A DNA stretch of 17,633 nt from Bacteroidales bacterium (GTDB taxonomy: Bacteria; Bacteroidota; Bacteroidia; Bacteroidales; JAADGE01): positions 1 to 17,633 of the forward strand of contig JALSMF010000199.1 of NCBI GenBank assembly GCA_026987795.1. Reading direction: 5' to 3'. Made by a program: the position numbers and the translations under genes. Below, in pieces: positions 7,119 to 14,840 of the stretch; the stretch's first letter is position 1; the number at the start of each line of letters is the position of its first letter. The notes under the pieces are model-generated. The model saw only the letters and a program-made list of their open reading frames with translations. It was not told the origin of the DNA and searched no databases.

Positions 7119-8636
7119 TTAATTGTTTTCTTGAGTTTCTTTTAATATCTTTTCTCCTTTTTCTATTGCATCCTCAATTGTTCCCACAAGATTAAATGCC
7201 GCTTCCGGATATTTATCCACTTCTCCGTTAATAATCATATTAAAGCCTTTAATGGTCTCTTCAATCGGAACCAAAACACCTTTTAATCCGGTAAATTGTT
7301 CTGCAACAAAGAAAGGTTGAGATAAAAACCGCTGAACCCTTCTGGCTCTGTGAACAGTTAATTTATCTTCTTCCGAGAGCTCATCCATTCCTAAAATTGC
7401 AATAATATCTTGCAATTCTTTATATCGCTGAAGTATGTTAATAACCTTTTGCGCTGTTTCGTAATGTTCCTTACCTACAATATCCGGGGTTAATATTCTT
7501 GATGTTGAATCTAAGGGGTCAACAGCCGGATAAATTCCGAGCTCTGCCAATTTTCTGCTTAAAACAGTGGTTGCATCTAAGTGTGAAAAAGTTGTAGCCG
7601 GAGCCGGGTCCGTTAAATCATCTGCAGGGACATAAACTGCTTGAACAGAGGTTATTGAACCGTTTTTTGTAGAGGTAATACGCTCTTGCATTTCTCCCAT
7701 TTCAGTAGCCAGGGTAGGCTGATAGCCTACAGCAGATGGCATTCTTCCCAACAAAGCGGAAACTTCCGAGCCTGCCTGAGTAAAACGGAAAATATTATCT
7801 ATAAAAAACAATATATCATTACCTTTTCCGTCTCCTTCTCCGTCTCTGAATTTTTCGGCAACCGACAGTCCTGATAAAGCAACTCTTGCACGAGCTCCGG
7901 GCGGTTCGTTCATCTGACCGAAAACCATTGAAACTTGCGATTCCTTCAGCTGCTCTTTATCTACTTTTGACAAGTCCCAGCCTCCTTCTTCCATTGATTT
8001 TTTAAATTCATCGCCGTATTTTACAATGCCGGACTCAATCATTTCACGAAGAAGGTCGTTTCCTTCTCTGGTTCTTTCACCTACCCCCGCAAATACCGAC
8101 ATTCCGTCATAGCCTTTTGCAATATTATTAATAAGTTCCTGAATCAAAACAGTTTTTCCTACACCCGCACCGCCGAAAAGACCGATTTTACCCCCTTTTG
8201 CATAAGGTTCAATCAAATCAATAACTTTAATTCCCGTATAAAGAACTTCTTTATTTGTAGATAAGTTTTTAAAAGCAGGGGCTTCATTGTGAATGGGATA
8301 TCCGTCAGATTTATCTAATTTATCTAAACCGTCAATTGTGTCTCCTACAACATTAAGTAAACGTCCTCTTACTTTTTCGCCGACAGGCATTTTTATGGGA
8401 GCTCCTGTTGCTCTTACCTTCATTCCTCTTTGAAGCCCGTCGGTAGAGTCCATAGCAATGGTTCTTACAGTGTACTCTCCTATATGTTGCTCTGCCTCAA
8501 CAACCAGCACTTCTCCGCTATCAGTTGTTATTTCCAAAGATTCGTGAATATCCGGGAGTTTATTCCCTGTTTTCTCAAAACTAACATCAATTACCGGTCC
8601 GATAATTTGAACTATTTCACCAAAAGTATCTGCCAT
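7119..8636 (-). CDS. atpD: ATP synthase F1 beta subunit
   Basis: 505 residues; the catalytic subunit of the F1 head. Visible marks are the Walker A loop GGAGVGKT at 155-162, the 'GERTREGNDL' segment, 'ALSGLSVAEKFRD' followed by the Walker B strand 'DILFFIDNIFRF', 'GRMPSAVGYQPTLATEMG', and 'MDELSEEDKL' near the C-terminus. The chain is about 30-40 residues longer than E. coli AtpD, from small insertions, as in other Bacteroidota. A promoter lies just upstream (8670-8701) and atpC follows immediately. The other F1Fo genes are not next to this pair: the upstream neighbour is the divergent gltX. The rest of the complex must be encoded elsewhere. Confidence 0.98.
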   Translation of the reverse strand: MADTFGEIVQIIGPVIDVSFEKTGNKLPDIHESLEITTDSGEVLVVEAEQHIGEYTVRTIAMDSTDGLQRGMKVRATGAPIKMPVGEKVRGRLLNVVGDTIDGLDKLDKSDGYPIHNEAPAFKNLSTNKEVLYTGIKVIDLIEPYAKGGKIGLFGGAGVGKTVLIQELINNIAKGYDGMSVFAGVGERTREGNDLLREMIESGIVKYGDEFKKSMEEGGWDLSKVDKEQLKESQVSMVFGQMNEPPGARARVALSGLSVAEKFRDGEGDGKGNDILFFIDNIFRFTQAGSEVSALLGRMPSAVGYQPTLATEMGEMQERITSTKNGSITSVQAVYVPADDLTDPAPATTFSHLDATTVLSRKLAELGIYPAVDPLDSTSRILTPDIVGKEHYETAQKVINILQRYKELQDIIAILGMDELSEEDKLTVHRARRVQRFLSQPFFVAEQFTGLKGVLVPIEETIKGFNMIINGEVDKYPEAAFNLVGTIEDAIEKGEKILKETQENN

Positions 8637-8669
8637 TTTCCTGTTTGTAAAAAATTTTTAAATTAACCG

Positions 8670-8701
8670 CAAAGATAGTATTCCTATTACAGAGTTGCAA
8701 A
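8670..8701 (-). promoter_or_regulatory. Bacteroidota-type promoter for atpD-atpC
   Basis: Read on the minus strand, TTTG at 8701-8698, a 20-base spacer, then TATCTTTG at 8677-8670. Both elements match the consensus exactly. The leader to the ATG at 8636 is about 27 bases. Confidence 0.75.
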
Positions 8702-8744
8702 TTTATTTAGAGGTATTAAAATCTCTTTTTAAAGAAATTAAAAC

Positions 8745-8761
8745 ACATTATAAAATAATGT
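8745..8761. repeat. short inverted repeat between the divergent atpD and gltX promoters
   Basis: ACATTAT (8745-8751), AAA, ATAATGT (8755-8761), then four more T. It lies outside both promoter core pairs. It could be a binding dyad or a chance AT-rich palindrome. Confidence 0.3.
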
Positions 8762-8772
8762 TTTTGTATTCT

Positions 8773-8803
8773 TTTGCAAACCTTCTATATTAAATTATTT
8801 TTG
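8773..8803 (+). promoter_or_regulatory. Bacteroidota-type promoter for the gltX operon
   Basis: TTTG (8773-8776), a 19-base spacer, then TATTTTTG (8796-8803). Both elements match. Transcription would begin near 8810, giving a leader of about 84 bases before the ATG at 8894, longer than for the other promoters here. Confidence 0.7.
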
Positions 8804-8893
8804 CAGAAACTTAACAAAGATTTTACTCGGCAAAATGTTTCAAGACTATTGTGTTTTCGGTAAGGTCTTTAATGAATAATAAAAAATAATCTT

Positions 8894-10438
8894 ATGAAAA
8901 ATATGCACGAAAAAATCAGAGTAAGATTTGCTCCGAGCCCTACCGGTCCGCTTCATATAGGAGGTGTCAGAACAGCCCTTTTTAACTACCTTTTTGCAAA
9001 AAAACATAACGGCGATTTTCTGTTAAGAATTGAAGATACAGATCAGGCACGTTATGTCAGCGGTGCACAAGAGTATATAATGAACTCGCTGAAATGGTGC
9101 GGAATAGAAGTTGACGAAGGAATAAATGAAGGCGGAAATTTCGGACCGTATAAACAATCGGAAAGAAAGGAAATATATAAAAAATATATTCAAATATTAC
9201 TTGATAATAAAAGTGCATATTACGCTTTCGACACTCCGGAAGAACTTGATGCTATGAGAAAAAAGCTGGAGAAAAGCGGATCTTCCGTAAGACACTATAA
9301 TTTTCAAACCAGAAAAGAAATGAAAAATTCATTTACCTTATCGGAAGACGAGGTAAAACAGAAAATAAAAAACGGACATCCTTATGTTGTGCGTTTTAAT
9401 ATTCCTGAAAATGAAGAAATTACGGTAAAAGATATAATTCGCGGAGAAATAAAAGTGAACTCTTCCCAACTTGATGATAAGGTTCTGTTTAAATCTGACG
9501 GACTGCCCACATATCATTTGGCAAATATTGTAGATGATTATTTAATGCAAATTTCCCACGTTATAAGAGGGGAAGAATGGTTACCGTCTCTGCCTCTGCA
9601 CGTATTGCTTTACAGGAGTTTCGGCTGGGAAAATAAAATGCCCGAATTTGCACATCTCCCGCTGCTACTGAAACCAAGCGGCAAAGGAAAGCTAAGCAAA
9701 CGGGACGGTGACCAGCTCGGATTTCCGGTGTTTCCCCTGGAATGGAAAGACTCTGAAACAAACGAAACATTTACCGGATACAGGGAAAGCGGATACTTGC
9801 CGGAAGCTTTTATTAATATGCTTGCTCTTCTCGGATGGACACCTGAAGGCGACAGGGAAATATTATCACTTGAAGATATGATAGCAGAGTTTGATTTAAA
9901 CAAAGTTCATAAAAGCGGGGCAAGATTCTCTCCGGAAAAAGCAAAATGGTTTAATCAACAATACATTATAAACACTCCGGATGAAAAATTAACAGACTTG
10001 CTGTTGCCTGAGATTGAAAAAAGATTTCCGGATGTTGACGTTTTATATGTTGAAAAGGTTATAGGATTAGTAAAGGAACGGATGCAGCTTCTGACAGATT
10101 TTTATCAGCAGGCGTCATTCTTTTTTGAAACTCCGAAAGAATATAACCAAAAAGTTGTAAAGAAAAGATGGAAAGAAGATACTCCGAAATTAATGTCAGA
10201 GATTTATGACATACTTAAAAATATTCCGGAAATAAAATTTACGACAGAATATACAGAACAGGCTGTAAAAACATTTATTGAAAAAAATGAACTTAGTTTC
10301 GGAAAAATACTCAATCCGCTCAGACTGGTCTTAACCGGAACCGGAGGCGGTCCGCACCTTTTTGATATTATTTCTGCTGTAGGAAAAGAGGAAACATTAT
10401 TTAGAATTGAAAAAGGAATACGAGAAATAAAAAAATAA
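8894..10438 (+). CDS. gltX: glutamyl-tRNA synthetase
   Basis: 514 residues; a class I aminoacyl-tRNA synthetase that charges tRNA-Glu in the cytoplasm. The Rossmann-fold start is 'RFAPSPTGPLHIGGVRTALF', with the HIGH-type motif at 21-24, then 'LLRIEDTDQARY' near 43-54. The second signature, KLSKR (the KMSKS loop), is at 266-270. The C-terminal third is the helical anticodon-binding domain and ends in a glycine-rich 'TGTGGGPHLFDII' segment typical of the family. A second ATG at 8903 (MHEKIRV) is an equally good start; I kept the first. The gene has a good promoter and leads a run of four further genes with gaps of 24 bases or fewer. Whether the enzyme also misacylates tRNA-Gln cannot be told from this window. 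Confidence 0.97.
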   Translation: MKNMHEKIRVRFAPSPTGPLHIGGVRTALFNYLFAKKHNGDFLLRIEDTDQARYVSGAQEYIMNSLKWCGIEVDEGINEGGNFGPYKQSERKEIYKKYIQILLDNKSAYYAFDTPEELDAMRKKLEKSGSSVRHYNFQTRKEMKNSFTLSEDEVKQKIKNGHPYVVRFNIPENEEITVKDIIRGEIKVNSSQLDDKVLFKSDGLPTYHLANIVDDYLMQISHVIRGEEWLPSLPLHVLLYRSFGWENKMPEFAHLPLLLKPSGKGKLSKRDGDQLGFPVFPLEWKDSETNETFTGYRESGYLPEAFINMLALLGWTPEGDREILSLEDMIAEFDLNKVHKSGARFSPEKAKWFNQQYIINTPDEKLTDLLLPEIEKRFPDVDVLYVEKVIGLVKERMQLLTDFYQQASFFFETPKEYNQKVVKKRWKEDTPKLMSEIYDILKNIPEIKFTTEYTEQAVKTFIEKNELSFGKILNPLRLVLTGTGGGPHLFDIISAVGKEETLFRIEKGIREIKK

Positions 10439-10445
10439 ATTACCG

Positions 10446-11096
10446 GTGGCTCAATTTGTAAATATACACACACACAATTTTAATGATACCGGTTTATCAA
10501 TCATAAACCTTTTCCCTGAAGACATTAAAAAAGTAAAAGAAAATAAATTTTATTCGGCGGGAATACACCCTTGGAAAGTCGGCAATACAGATATTTACAA
10601 ACAGTTACAACAAATTGACAGAATTTCAAAACAAGAAAATATTCTTGCCGTAGGAGAAACAGGCTTAGACAAACTCCGCCCTGAATTCAGTCTGCAAAAA
10701 GATGTTTTTCTTAAACAAATTAAAATTGCTGAAACTGTCCGAAAGCCAATCATAGTTCATTGCGTAAAAGCATATTCAGAATTAACCGAAATTATAAAAA
10801 AAGAAAATATACAAGTCCCTGTCATAATTCATCGTTATTCCGGAAATATTACAATTGCCCGGCAACTTATTAAGTTCGGATGCTATTTCTCTTTCGGACA
10901 CGAATTGTGCAATACAAAATCCAAAACTCCGGGCATTTTTAATCGTATTCCCGTTGAAAATATTTTTTTGGAAACAGATGATGCCGAAACGAACATTAAA
11001 GATATTTATAAAACAGCAGCCGAAATAAAAAGTGTTGACACAAAGCACCTTGCAGTAATTGTTATGAAAAACTTTAAAAAAGTATTTAAAAAATGA
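10446..11096 (+). CDS. TatD-family metal-dependent hydrolase
   Basis: 216 residues, shorter than the 255-265 of typical TatD proteins but with all the metal ligands in place: H8 and H10 in 'NIHTHN', E71 in 'AVGETGLD', H105 in 'PIIVHCVKAY', H129 in 'VIIHRYSG', and D178 in 'LETDDAE'. This amidohydrolase-fold family includes 3'-5' DNA exonucleases and D-aminoacyl-tRNA deacylases. Despite the name it is not part of the Tat export machine. The start is GTG at 10446, seven bases after gltX, because no ATG precedes the conserved 'FVNIHTH'. The last four bases (ATGA) overlap the start of tcdA, so the two are probably translationally coupled. Being next to gltX and tcdA fits a role around tRNA or nucleic-acid quality control, but that is inference. 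Confidence 0.88.
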   Translation: MAQFVNIHTHNFNDTGLSIINLFPEDIKKVKENKFYSAGIHPWKVGNTDIYKQLQQIDRISKQENILAVGETGLDKLRPEFSLQKDVFLKQIKIAETVRKPIIVHCVKAYSELTEIIKKENIQVPVIIHRYSGNITIARQLIKFGCYFSFGHELCNTKSKTPGIFNRIPVENIFLETDDAETNIKDIYKTAAEIKSVDTKHLAVIVMKNFKKVFKK

Positions 11097-11809
11097 TTTC
11101 CGAACAACATTCGAGAACTGTTTTATTGCTCGGCAAAGAAAAGTTTAAAAAACTGCAGAAAGCACACGTTCTTATTACAGGCTTAGGAGGTGTCGGAGGG
11201 TATGCGGCAGAGCAAATTTGCAGAGCCGGAACAGGTGAAATTACAATAATTGATGCTGATAAAGTTCAGCCGAGTAATATAAACCGACAAATAATAGCCC
11301 TGAACTCGTCTTTAAATAAAAATAAAACAGACCTGTTTTACAGCAGACTTAAAGACATAAATCCGGATATAAAAATTAATACGAAAACTGTTTTTGTAAA
11401 TTATGAAAACATTGAAAGTCTGCTTAAAAAAACAAAACCGGACTATGTCGTTGATGCGATAGATACCTTGGCTCCGAAGACAGCCCTTATTCGTGCCTGC
11501 ATCAATCTGAAAATTCCTCTTGTATCATCAATGGGTGCGGGAGGTAAACTTAATCCGGAAAAAATACATATTTCGGATATCAGCGATACATATAACTGCG
11601 GACTGGCAAGAATGCTGAGAAAACGACTTCATAAATTCGGAATAAGAAGCGGCTTTAAGGCTGTTTTTTCTTCGGAAAAAACTGAACGAAACGTAATAAT
11701 ACAGGAAGAAAGCAGAAATAAAAAAACAAATGCGGGAACAATATCTTATATGCCGGCAATTTTCGGAATGTTTTGCGCTTCTGTTGTTATTCAAGATTTA
11801 ATTGACTAA
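11093..11809 (+). CDS. tcdA: tRNA threonylcarbamoyladenosine dehydratase (ThiF/MoeB/E1-like)
   Basis: 238 residues. TcdA (formerly CsdL/YgdL) uses ATP to cyclise t6A at position 37 of tRNAs to ct6A. The nucleotide-binding loop GLGGVGG is at 30-36, followed by 'IIDADKVQPSNINRQIIAL', with the Asn and Arg that contact ATP in the E1 superfamily. The segment 'GAGGKLNPEKIHISDIS' and a basic 'RMLRKRLHKFG' helix are what separate TcdA from ThiF and MoeB. There is no C-x-x-C zinc pair, also as in TcdA. It overlaps the TatD-like gene by four bases and lies in the gltX operon. Other E1-like functions are possible but fit less well. Confidence 0.88.
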   Translation: MISEQHSRTVLLLGKEKFKKLQKAHVLITGLGGVGGYAAEQICRAGTGEITIIDADKVQPSNINRQIIALNSSLNKNKTDLFYSRLKDINPDIKINTKTVFVNYENIESLLKKTKPDYVVDAIDTLAPKTALIRACINLKIPLVSSMGAGGKLNPEKIHISDISDTYNCGLARMLRKRLHKFGIRSGFKAVFSSEKTERNVIIQEESRNKKTNAGTISYMPAIFGMFCASVVIQDLID

Positions 11810-11832
11810 ATTTGACAATAATTTTAATAAAA

Positions 11833-12426
11833 ATGAAACAAGCCTTATTATTTATAACGATACTTGTTTTACTTACACCCGAAAGCAAAGCACAAAAAAC
11901 TTTTTCCGGAGGTCTTTTATTCGGTATAAGTGCATCGCAAGTAGACGGAGATGCACAATACAAATACAAAAAACCGGGACTTATTGCGGGAACTTACGTT
12001 CTGAGACCTTTTTCCGAAAGAGCGGCATTAAAAATTGAAACTTATTACATCGGAAAAGGTGCCGTATTAAATGAAACTCTTACGGACGGAACAACAGTGC
12101 AGGTTTTTAAAACAAGTCTGCATTACATTGAAATGCCCTTTTTATTCAATTTTGAAATATACCCTAAAATAGAAGTTGCAGCGGGAATAGCTCCCTCATA
12201 CCTGTTCTATGCAAAACAAACAACTTACAGAATGACAGTTCCGTATTTTCAGGAAACATTAAAAGAATTTGACTTTCAACCGACCGGAGAATTGAACTTT
12301 TACCTTACGGACAACATCACTACAAGCGTTCGCCTTGCATATTCACTTTTTAATTTAAAAAATGATTATATGTCAACTTTTTATAATAATAATTTAAGTT
12401 TGGTCTTCTTTTATAAAATTAAATAG
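11833..12426 (+). CDS. PorT-like outer membrane beta-barrel protein
   Basis: 197 residues from the ATG at 11833. I preferred this to a TTG seven codons upstream because a clean signal peptide starts here: MKQ, a hydrophobic core, SKA, then Q at residue 21. The mature part alternates polar and apolar residues in strands ending in aromatic girdle positions, for example 'GGLLFGISASQVDGD', 'AALKIETYYIGKGA', 'LHYIEMPFLFNFEI', 'VAAGIAPSYLFYA', 'PTGELNFYLTD' and a final 'LSLVFFYKIK'. The 'SLHYIEMPFLF' strand and the size match the PorT/OMP_b-brl_2 group of eight-stranded barrels common in Bacteroidota. Its role is unknown. It starts 23 bases after tcdA and ends directly against the ubiX start, so it is in the gltX transcript although unrelated in function. 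Confidence 0.82.
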   Translation: MKQALLFITILVLLTPESKAQKTFSGGLLFGISASQVDGDAQYKYKKPGLIAGTYVLRPFSERAALKIETYYIGKGAVLNETLTDGTTVQVFKTSLHYIEMPFLFNFEIYPKIEVAAGIAPSYLFYAKQTTYRMTVPYFQETLKEFDFQPTGELNFYLTDNITTSVRLAYSLFNLKNDYMSTFYNNNLSLVFFYKIK

Positions 12427-13005
12427 GTGAAAAAAAAGAAAATAATTATCGCAATTACCGGAGCATCCGGGATGGTATATGCTCAAAGGTTTTTGAAACG
12501 CTTAAAAACGGAAGAACTGCAATCTCAAATTTCGGAAACAGCTTTGGTAATATCAGAAAATGCCGAGAAAATATTTAAAAGTGAAACAAAAACAAGCAAA
12601 CTGTCCGAACTTAAGTTTCCTGTTTATAAAAACAATAACTTTTACGTACCTTTTGCTTCCGGGTCTTCAGCTTTTGACATTATGGTTATAATACCCTGCT
12701 CTATGGGAACTTTAGGAAGAATAGCTGCCGGTGTTTCCGAAAATCTTATAGGAAGAGCGGCAGACGTAATGCTGAAAGAACACAAAAAACTAATTTTGGT
12801 TACGCGGGAAATGCCCCTTAACTTAATTCACATCAATAATATGAAAACCGTTACTGAAGCCGGCGGTATTATTTGCCCTGCATCTCCCGCATTTTACAAC
12901 AACCCTGAAACAGTTGAAGATATTACCGATACCGTTGTTGAACGTGTTTTAGATTTAGCCGGATTTGACATAACCGCAACAAGGTGGAAAATTACAGACA
13001 ACTAA
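12427..13005 (+). CDS. ubiX: flavin prenyltransferase UbiX
   Basis: 192 residues. UbiX joins dimethylallyl phosphate to FMN to make prenylated FMN, the cofactor of UbiD-type decarboxylases. The flavin-binding start 'IAITGASGMVYAQ' is at 8-20. The conserved 'PCSMGTLGRIAAG' and 'NLIGRAADVMLKE' segments follow, then 'LVTREMPLNLIHINNM', as in all UbiX/Pad1 proteins. The start is a GTG placed immediately after the stop codon of the barrel gene. No UbiD partner is in this window, so the decarboxylase served is unknown. The last four bases overlap the end of the convergent thioesterase gene. Confidence 0.93.
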   Translation: MKKKKIIIAITGASGMVYAQRFLKRLKTEELQSQISETALVISENAEKIFKSETKTSKLSELKFPVYKNNNFYVPFASGSSAFDIMVIIPCSMGTLGRIAAGVSENLIGRAADVMLKEHKKLILVTREMPLNLIHINNMKTVTEAGGIICPASPAFYNNPETVEDITDTVVERVLDLAGFDITATRWKITDN

Positions 13006-13421
13006 GCACCTGTTTTTCTCTCATAATCCTCAAATTTTTCAAAAAATAAATCAGCGGCAACAGGTTTTCCGTTTTTTAAAACAACGGCTATAATTTTGGC
13101 TTTAACAATCAATTTGTTATCTTCTTTTCTGTAAATGTCCTGATTAAAAATTATTCTTACATTACCTTTTTTCTCATAGTTTAACTTACAGACGAAATTA
13201 TCTCCGCTTCTAAGCGGAAATTTATAGTCAATTTCGACTCTGTAAACCACAGGGTCCGTATTTTGCTTATGAAGTTCGGCAAAATCTAATCCTGCAGCAA
13301 GCAAAAATTTATGCCTCGTATGCTCTAAGTAGTTCTGATACACGGCATTGTTTACAATCCCTTGAATATCACACTCATAATCACGAACTTCAAATTCTGT
13401 TTCAAAAATATAATTCGCCAT
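13002..13421 (-). CDS. YbgC/4-HBT-family acyl-CoA thioesterase
   Basis: 139 residues, a single hot-dog fold. The N-terminal strand and long helix read 'VRDYECDIQGIVNNAVYQNY' at 12-31. D18 is at the position of the catalytic aspartate of the 4-hydroxybenzoyl-CoA thioesterase/YbgC group, followed by the 'G-V-NN--Y--Y-E--R' pattern. The strands 'VYRVEIDYKFPLRSGD' and 'KLIVKAKIIAVVL' complete the fold. It should hydrolyse acyl-CoA thioesters in the cytoplasm; the substrate cannot be read from sequence. It is the last gene of the minus-strand operon, 18 bases after panB. Its stop codon interleaves with that of ubiX, with no terminator between them. Confidence 0.88.
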   Translation of the reverse strand: MANYIFETEFEVRDYECDIQGIVNNAVYQNYLEHTRHKFLLAAGLDFAELHKQNTDPVVYRVEIDYKFPLRSGDNFVCKLNYEKKGNVRIIFNQDIYRKEDNKLIVKAKIIAVVLKNGKPVAADLFFEKFEDYERKTGA

Positions 13422-13439
13422 AATTTTCAGTCTTGGTTT

Positions 13440-14255
13440 TTAATATTGTTCTCTTTCATTGGGAAAATCTCGTGAACGAACATCTTTAACATAAGCAGAA
13501 ACAGCTCCTTTTATTTCTGAAGACAAATCGTGATAGCGACGCAGAAAACGAGGAGAAAACTCCTGCGTAATACCCAACATATCATGAATTACCAAAACCT
13601 GACCGTCAACTCCTCCGCCGGCACCTATGCCTATAACGGGAATTTTAATACTTTCGGCAACCTCCTGTGCCAATTTTGCCGGAATTTTTTCTAAAACAAG
13701 GGCAAAACATCCGAGTTCTTCGAGCAGCAGAGCATCTTTTCGCAAGCGTTCCGCTTCTTCGTCATCTTTGGCTCTTACAACATAGGTTCCGAATTTATGA
13801 ATCGACTGGGGAATTAGCCCTAAATGCCCCATAACCGGAATTCCTGCAGACAGAATACGAATAACGGACTCCTTAACTTCCTCTCCGCCTTCAAGTTTTA
13901 CCGCATGAGCCCCCGTTTCTTTCATAATACGAATAGCAGAATCTAAAGCGTGTTTTGAGTTTCCCTGATATGTTCCGAAAGGTAAGTCAACAACAACTAA
14001 TGCTTTTTCTACTGCCCTTACGACAGATTTTGCATGATAAATTATTTCATCTAAAGTAAGAGGTAAGGTGGTTTCGTAACCGGCCATAACATTTGCCGCC
14101 GAATCTCCCACAAGTATAACATCGACACCGGCTTGGTCGACTAATTTTGCCATTGAATAATCGTACGCTGTAAGCATTGCAATTTTTTCATTTTTCAACT
14201 TCATTGCCTGTAAGACATGAGTTGTTATTTTTCGGGCTGTTTTATGTATTGACAT
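13440..14255 (-). CDS. panB: 3-methyl-2-oxobutanoate hydroxymethyltransferase (ketopantoate synthesis)
   Basis: 271 residues, close to the 264 of E. coli PanB. It transfers a hydroxymethyl group from methylene-tetrahydrofolate to 2-oxoisovalerate, the first committed step of pantothenate and CoA synthesis. Visible marks are 'MLTAYDYSMAKL' at 27-38, the metal ligands D51 in 'LVGDSAANV', D90 in 'VVVDLPFGTYQ' and E122 in 'VKLEGG', 'PVMGHLGLIPQS' at 140-151, the probable catalytic E189 in 'LVLEKIP', and 'IGIGAGGGVDGQVLV' at 208-222. It lies between a small membrane protein (9-base gap) and the thioesterase. No panC, panD or panE is present in the window. Confidence 0.96.
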   Translation of the reverse strand: MSIHKTARKITTHVLQAMKLKNEKIAMLTAYDYSMAKLVDQAGVDVILVGDSAANVMAGYETTLPLTLDEIIYHAKSVVRAVEKALVVVDLPFGTYQGNSKHALDSAIRIMKETGAHAVKLEGGEEVKESVIRILSAGIPVMGHLGLIPQSIHKFGTYVVRAKDDEEAERLRKDALLLEELGCFALVLEKIPAKLAQEVAESIKIPVIGIGAGGGVDGQVLVIHDMLGITQEFSPRFLRRYHDLSSEIKGAVSAYVKDVRSRDFPNEREQY

Positions 14256-14264
14256 ATTAAAATT

Positions 14265-14807
14265 TTATAAGGTTTTGTCTTTTGTATCTTCTGAGTCAGG
14301 TGTTTTAACGTCTTCTTCTGTTAGTATTACATAAGAATTTTCATACTCTTCTTTTGTCTGAATAAAATTTTTAAGTGACGGCTTATTAAGAATGAGAGCA
14401 ATAAAAATAATTCCGAACATATACAAAGGCTCTGTCATTTTATTTAGATATACCGCAAGCAATATTAAGGCTCCGGAAAATTCATATAAAGAGTAATTAA
14501 TAATCAGGTTAAAAAAATAAATATCAATTTTTTGTTTTAAAGATTCTGTTTTTTGTGCTTGTCTTTTTTTGATTTGAGAAATTTTATATGCCGCCGGAAC
14601 GGAAGCAATTGCCGCAAGGTAGGATATGTATAAAATTATAGTATAAAAATCATTGGACGGTATTGTATTTTCTCTGGCATCTTGAGGTATGAAAAAAAAA
14701 TAAGCAACTCCCAGAAATACGGCTAACTCAACGTTTAAAAACAACCATATAAAAGTAAATAACCTGTTTTTCTCTGTTATAAGCCTGTCTTTTTCTGTAT
14801 TTTCCAT
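14265..14807 (-). CDS. small four-helix membrane protein, function unknown
   Basis: 180 residues that I do not recognise. Four hydrophobic segments are visible, near residues 17-40, 53-73, 95-121 and 126-141. They are separated by a charged N-terminus, a Lys/Gln-rich loop (about 78-94) and an acidic 35-residue tail ending in 'DSEDTKDKTL'. By the positive-inside rule the basic loop at 78-94 should be cytoplasmic, which would put both ends in the cytoplasm. No cysteine or histidine cluster, nucleotide site or transporter signature is seen. It starts 33 bases after the FKBP-type lipoprotein and ends 9 bases before panB, so it is cotranscribed with both, but neither neighbour suggests a role. Confidence 0.75.
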   Translation of the reverse strand: MENTEKDRLITEKNRLFTFIWLFLNVELAVFLGVAYFFFIPQDARENTIPSNDFYTIILYISYLAAIASVPAAYKISQIKKRQAQKTESLKQKIDIYFFNLIINYSLYEFSGALILLAVYLNKMTEPLYMFGIIFIALILNKPSLKNFIQTKEEYENSYVILTEEDVKTPDSEDTKDKTL

Positions 14808-14840
14808 GTTTATTTTATATTTTAATGACGGTCGGTTTGG

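Noticed and set aside
8835..8879. 14-codon frame in the gltX leader (ATG at 8835, stop at 8877-8879)
   Set aside because: It has no run of glutamate codons or attenuator hairpin that would suggest a leader peptide, and its size is expected by chance.
9610..9903. Open frame of about 97 codons on the minus strand inside gltX
   Set aside because: It is a shadow of the strongly conserved gltX frame and has no recognisable domain or promoter.
10446..11096. Reading the TatD-like gene as part of the Tat export system used by the Fe-S protein
   Set aside because: TatD is a metal-dependent nuclease/deacylase family and is not needed for twin-arginine export; the name is historical.
11812..11832. TTG start seven codons upstream of the barrel gene's ATG
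   Set aside because: The ATG at 11833 begins a textbook signal peptide; the extension has no support.
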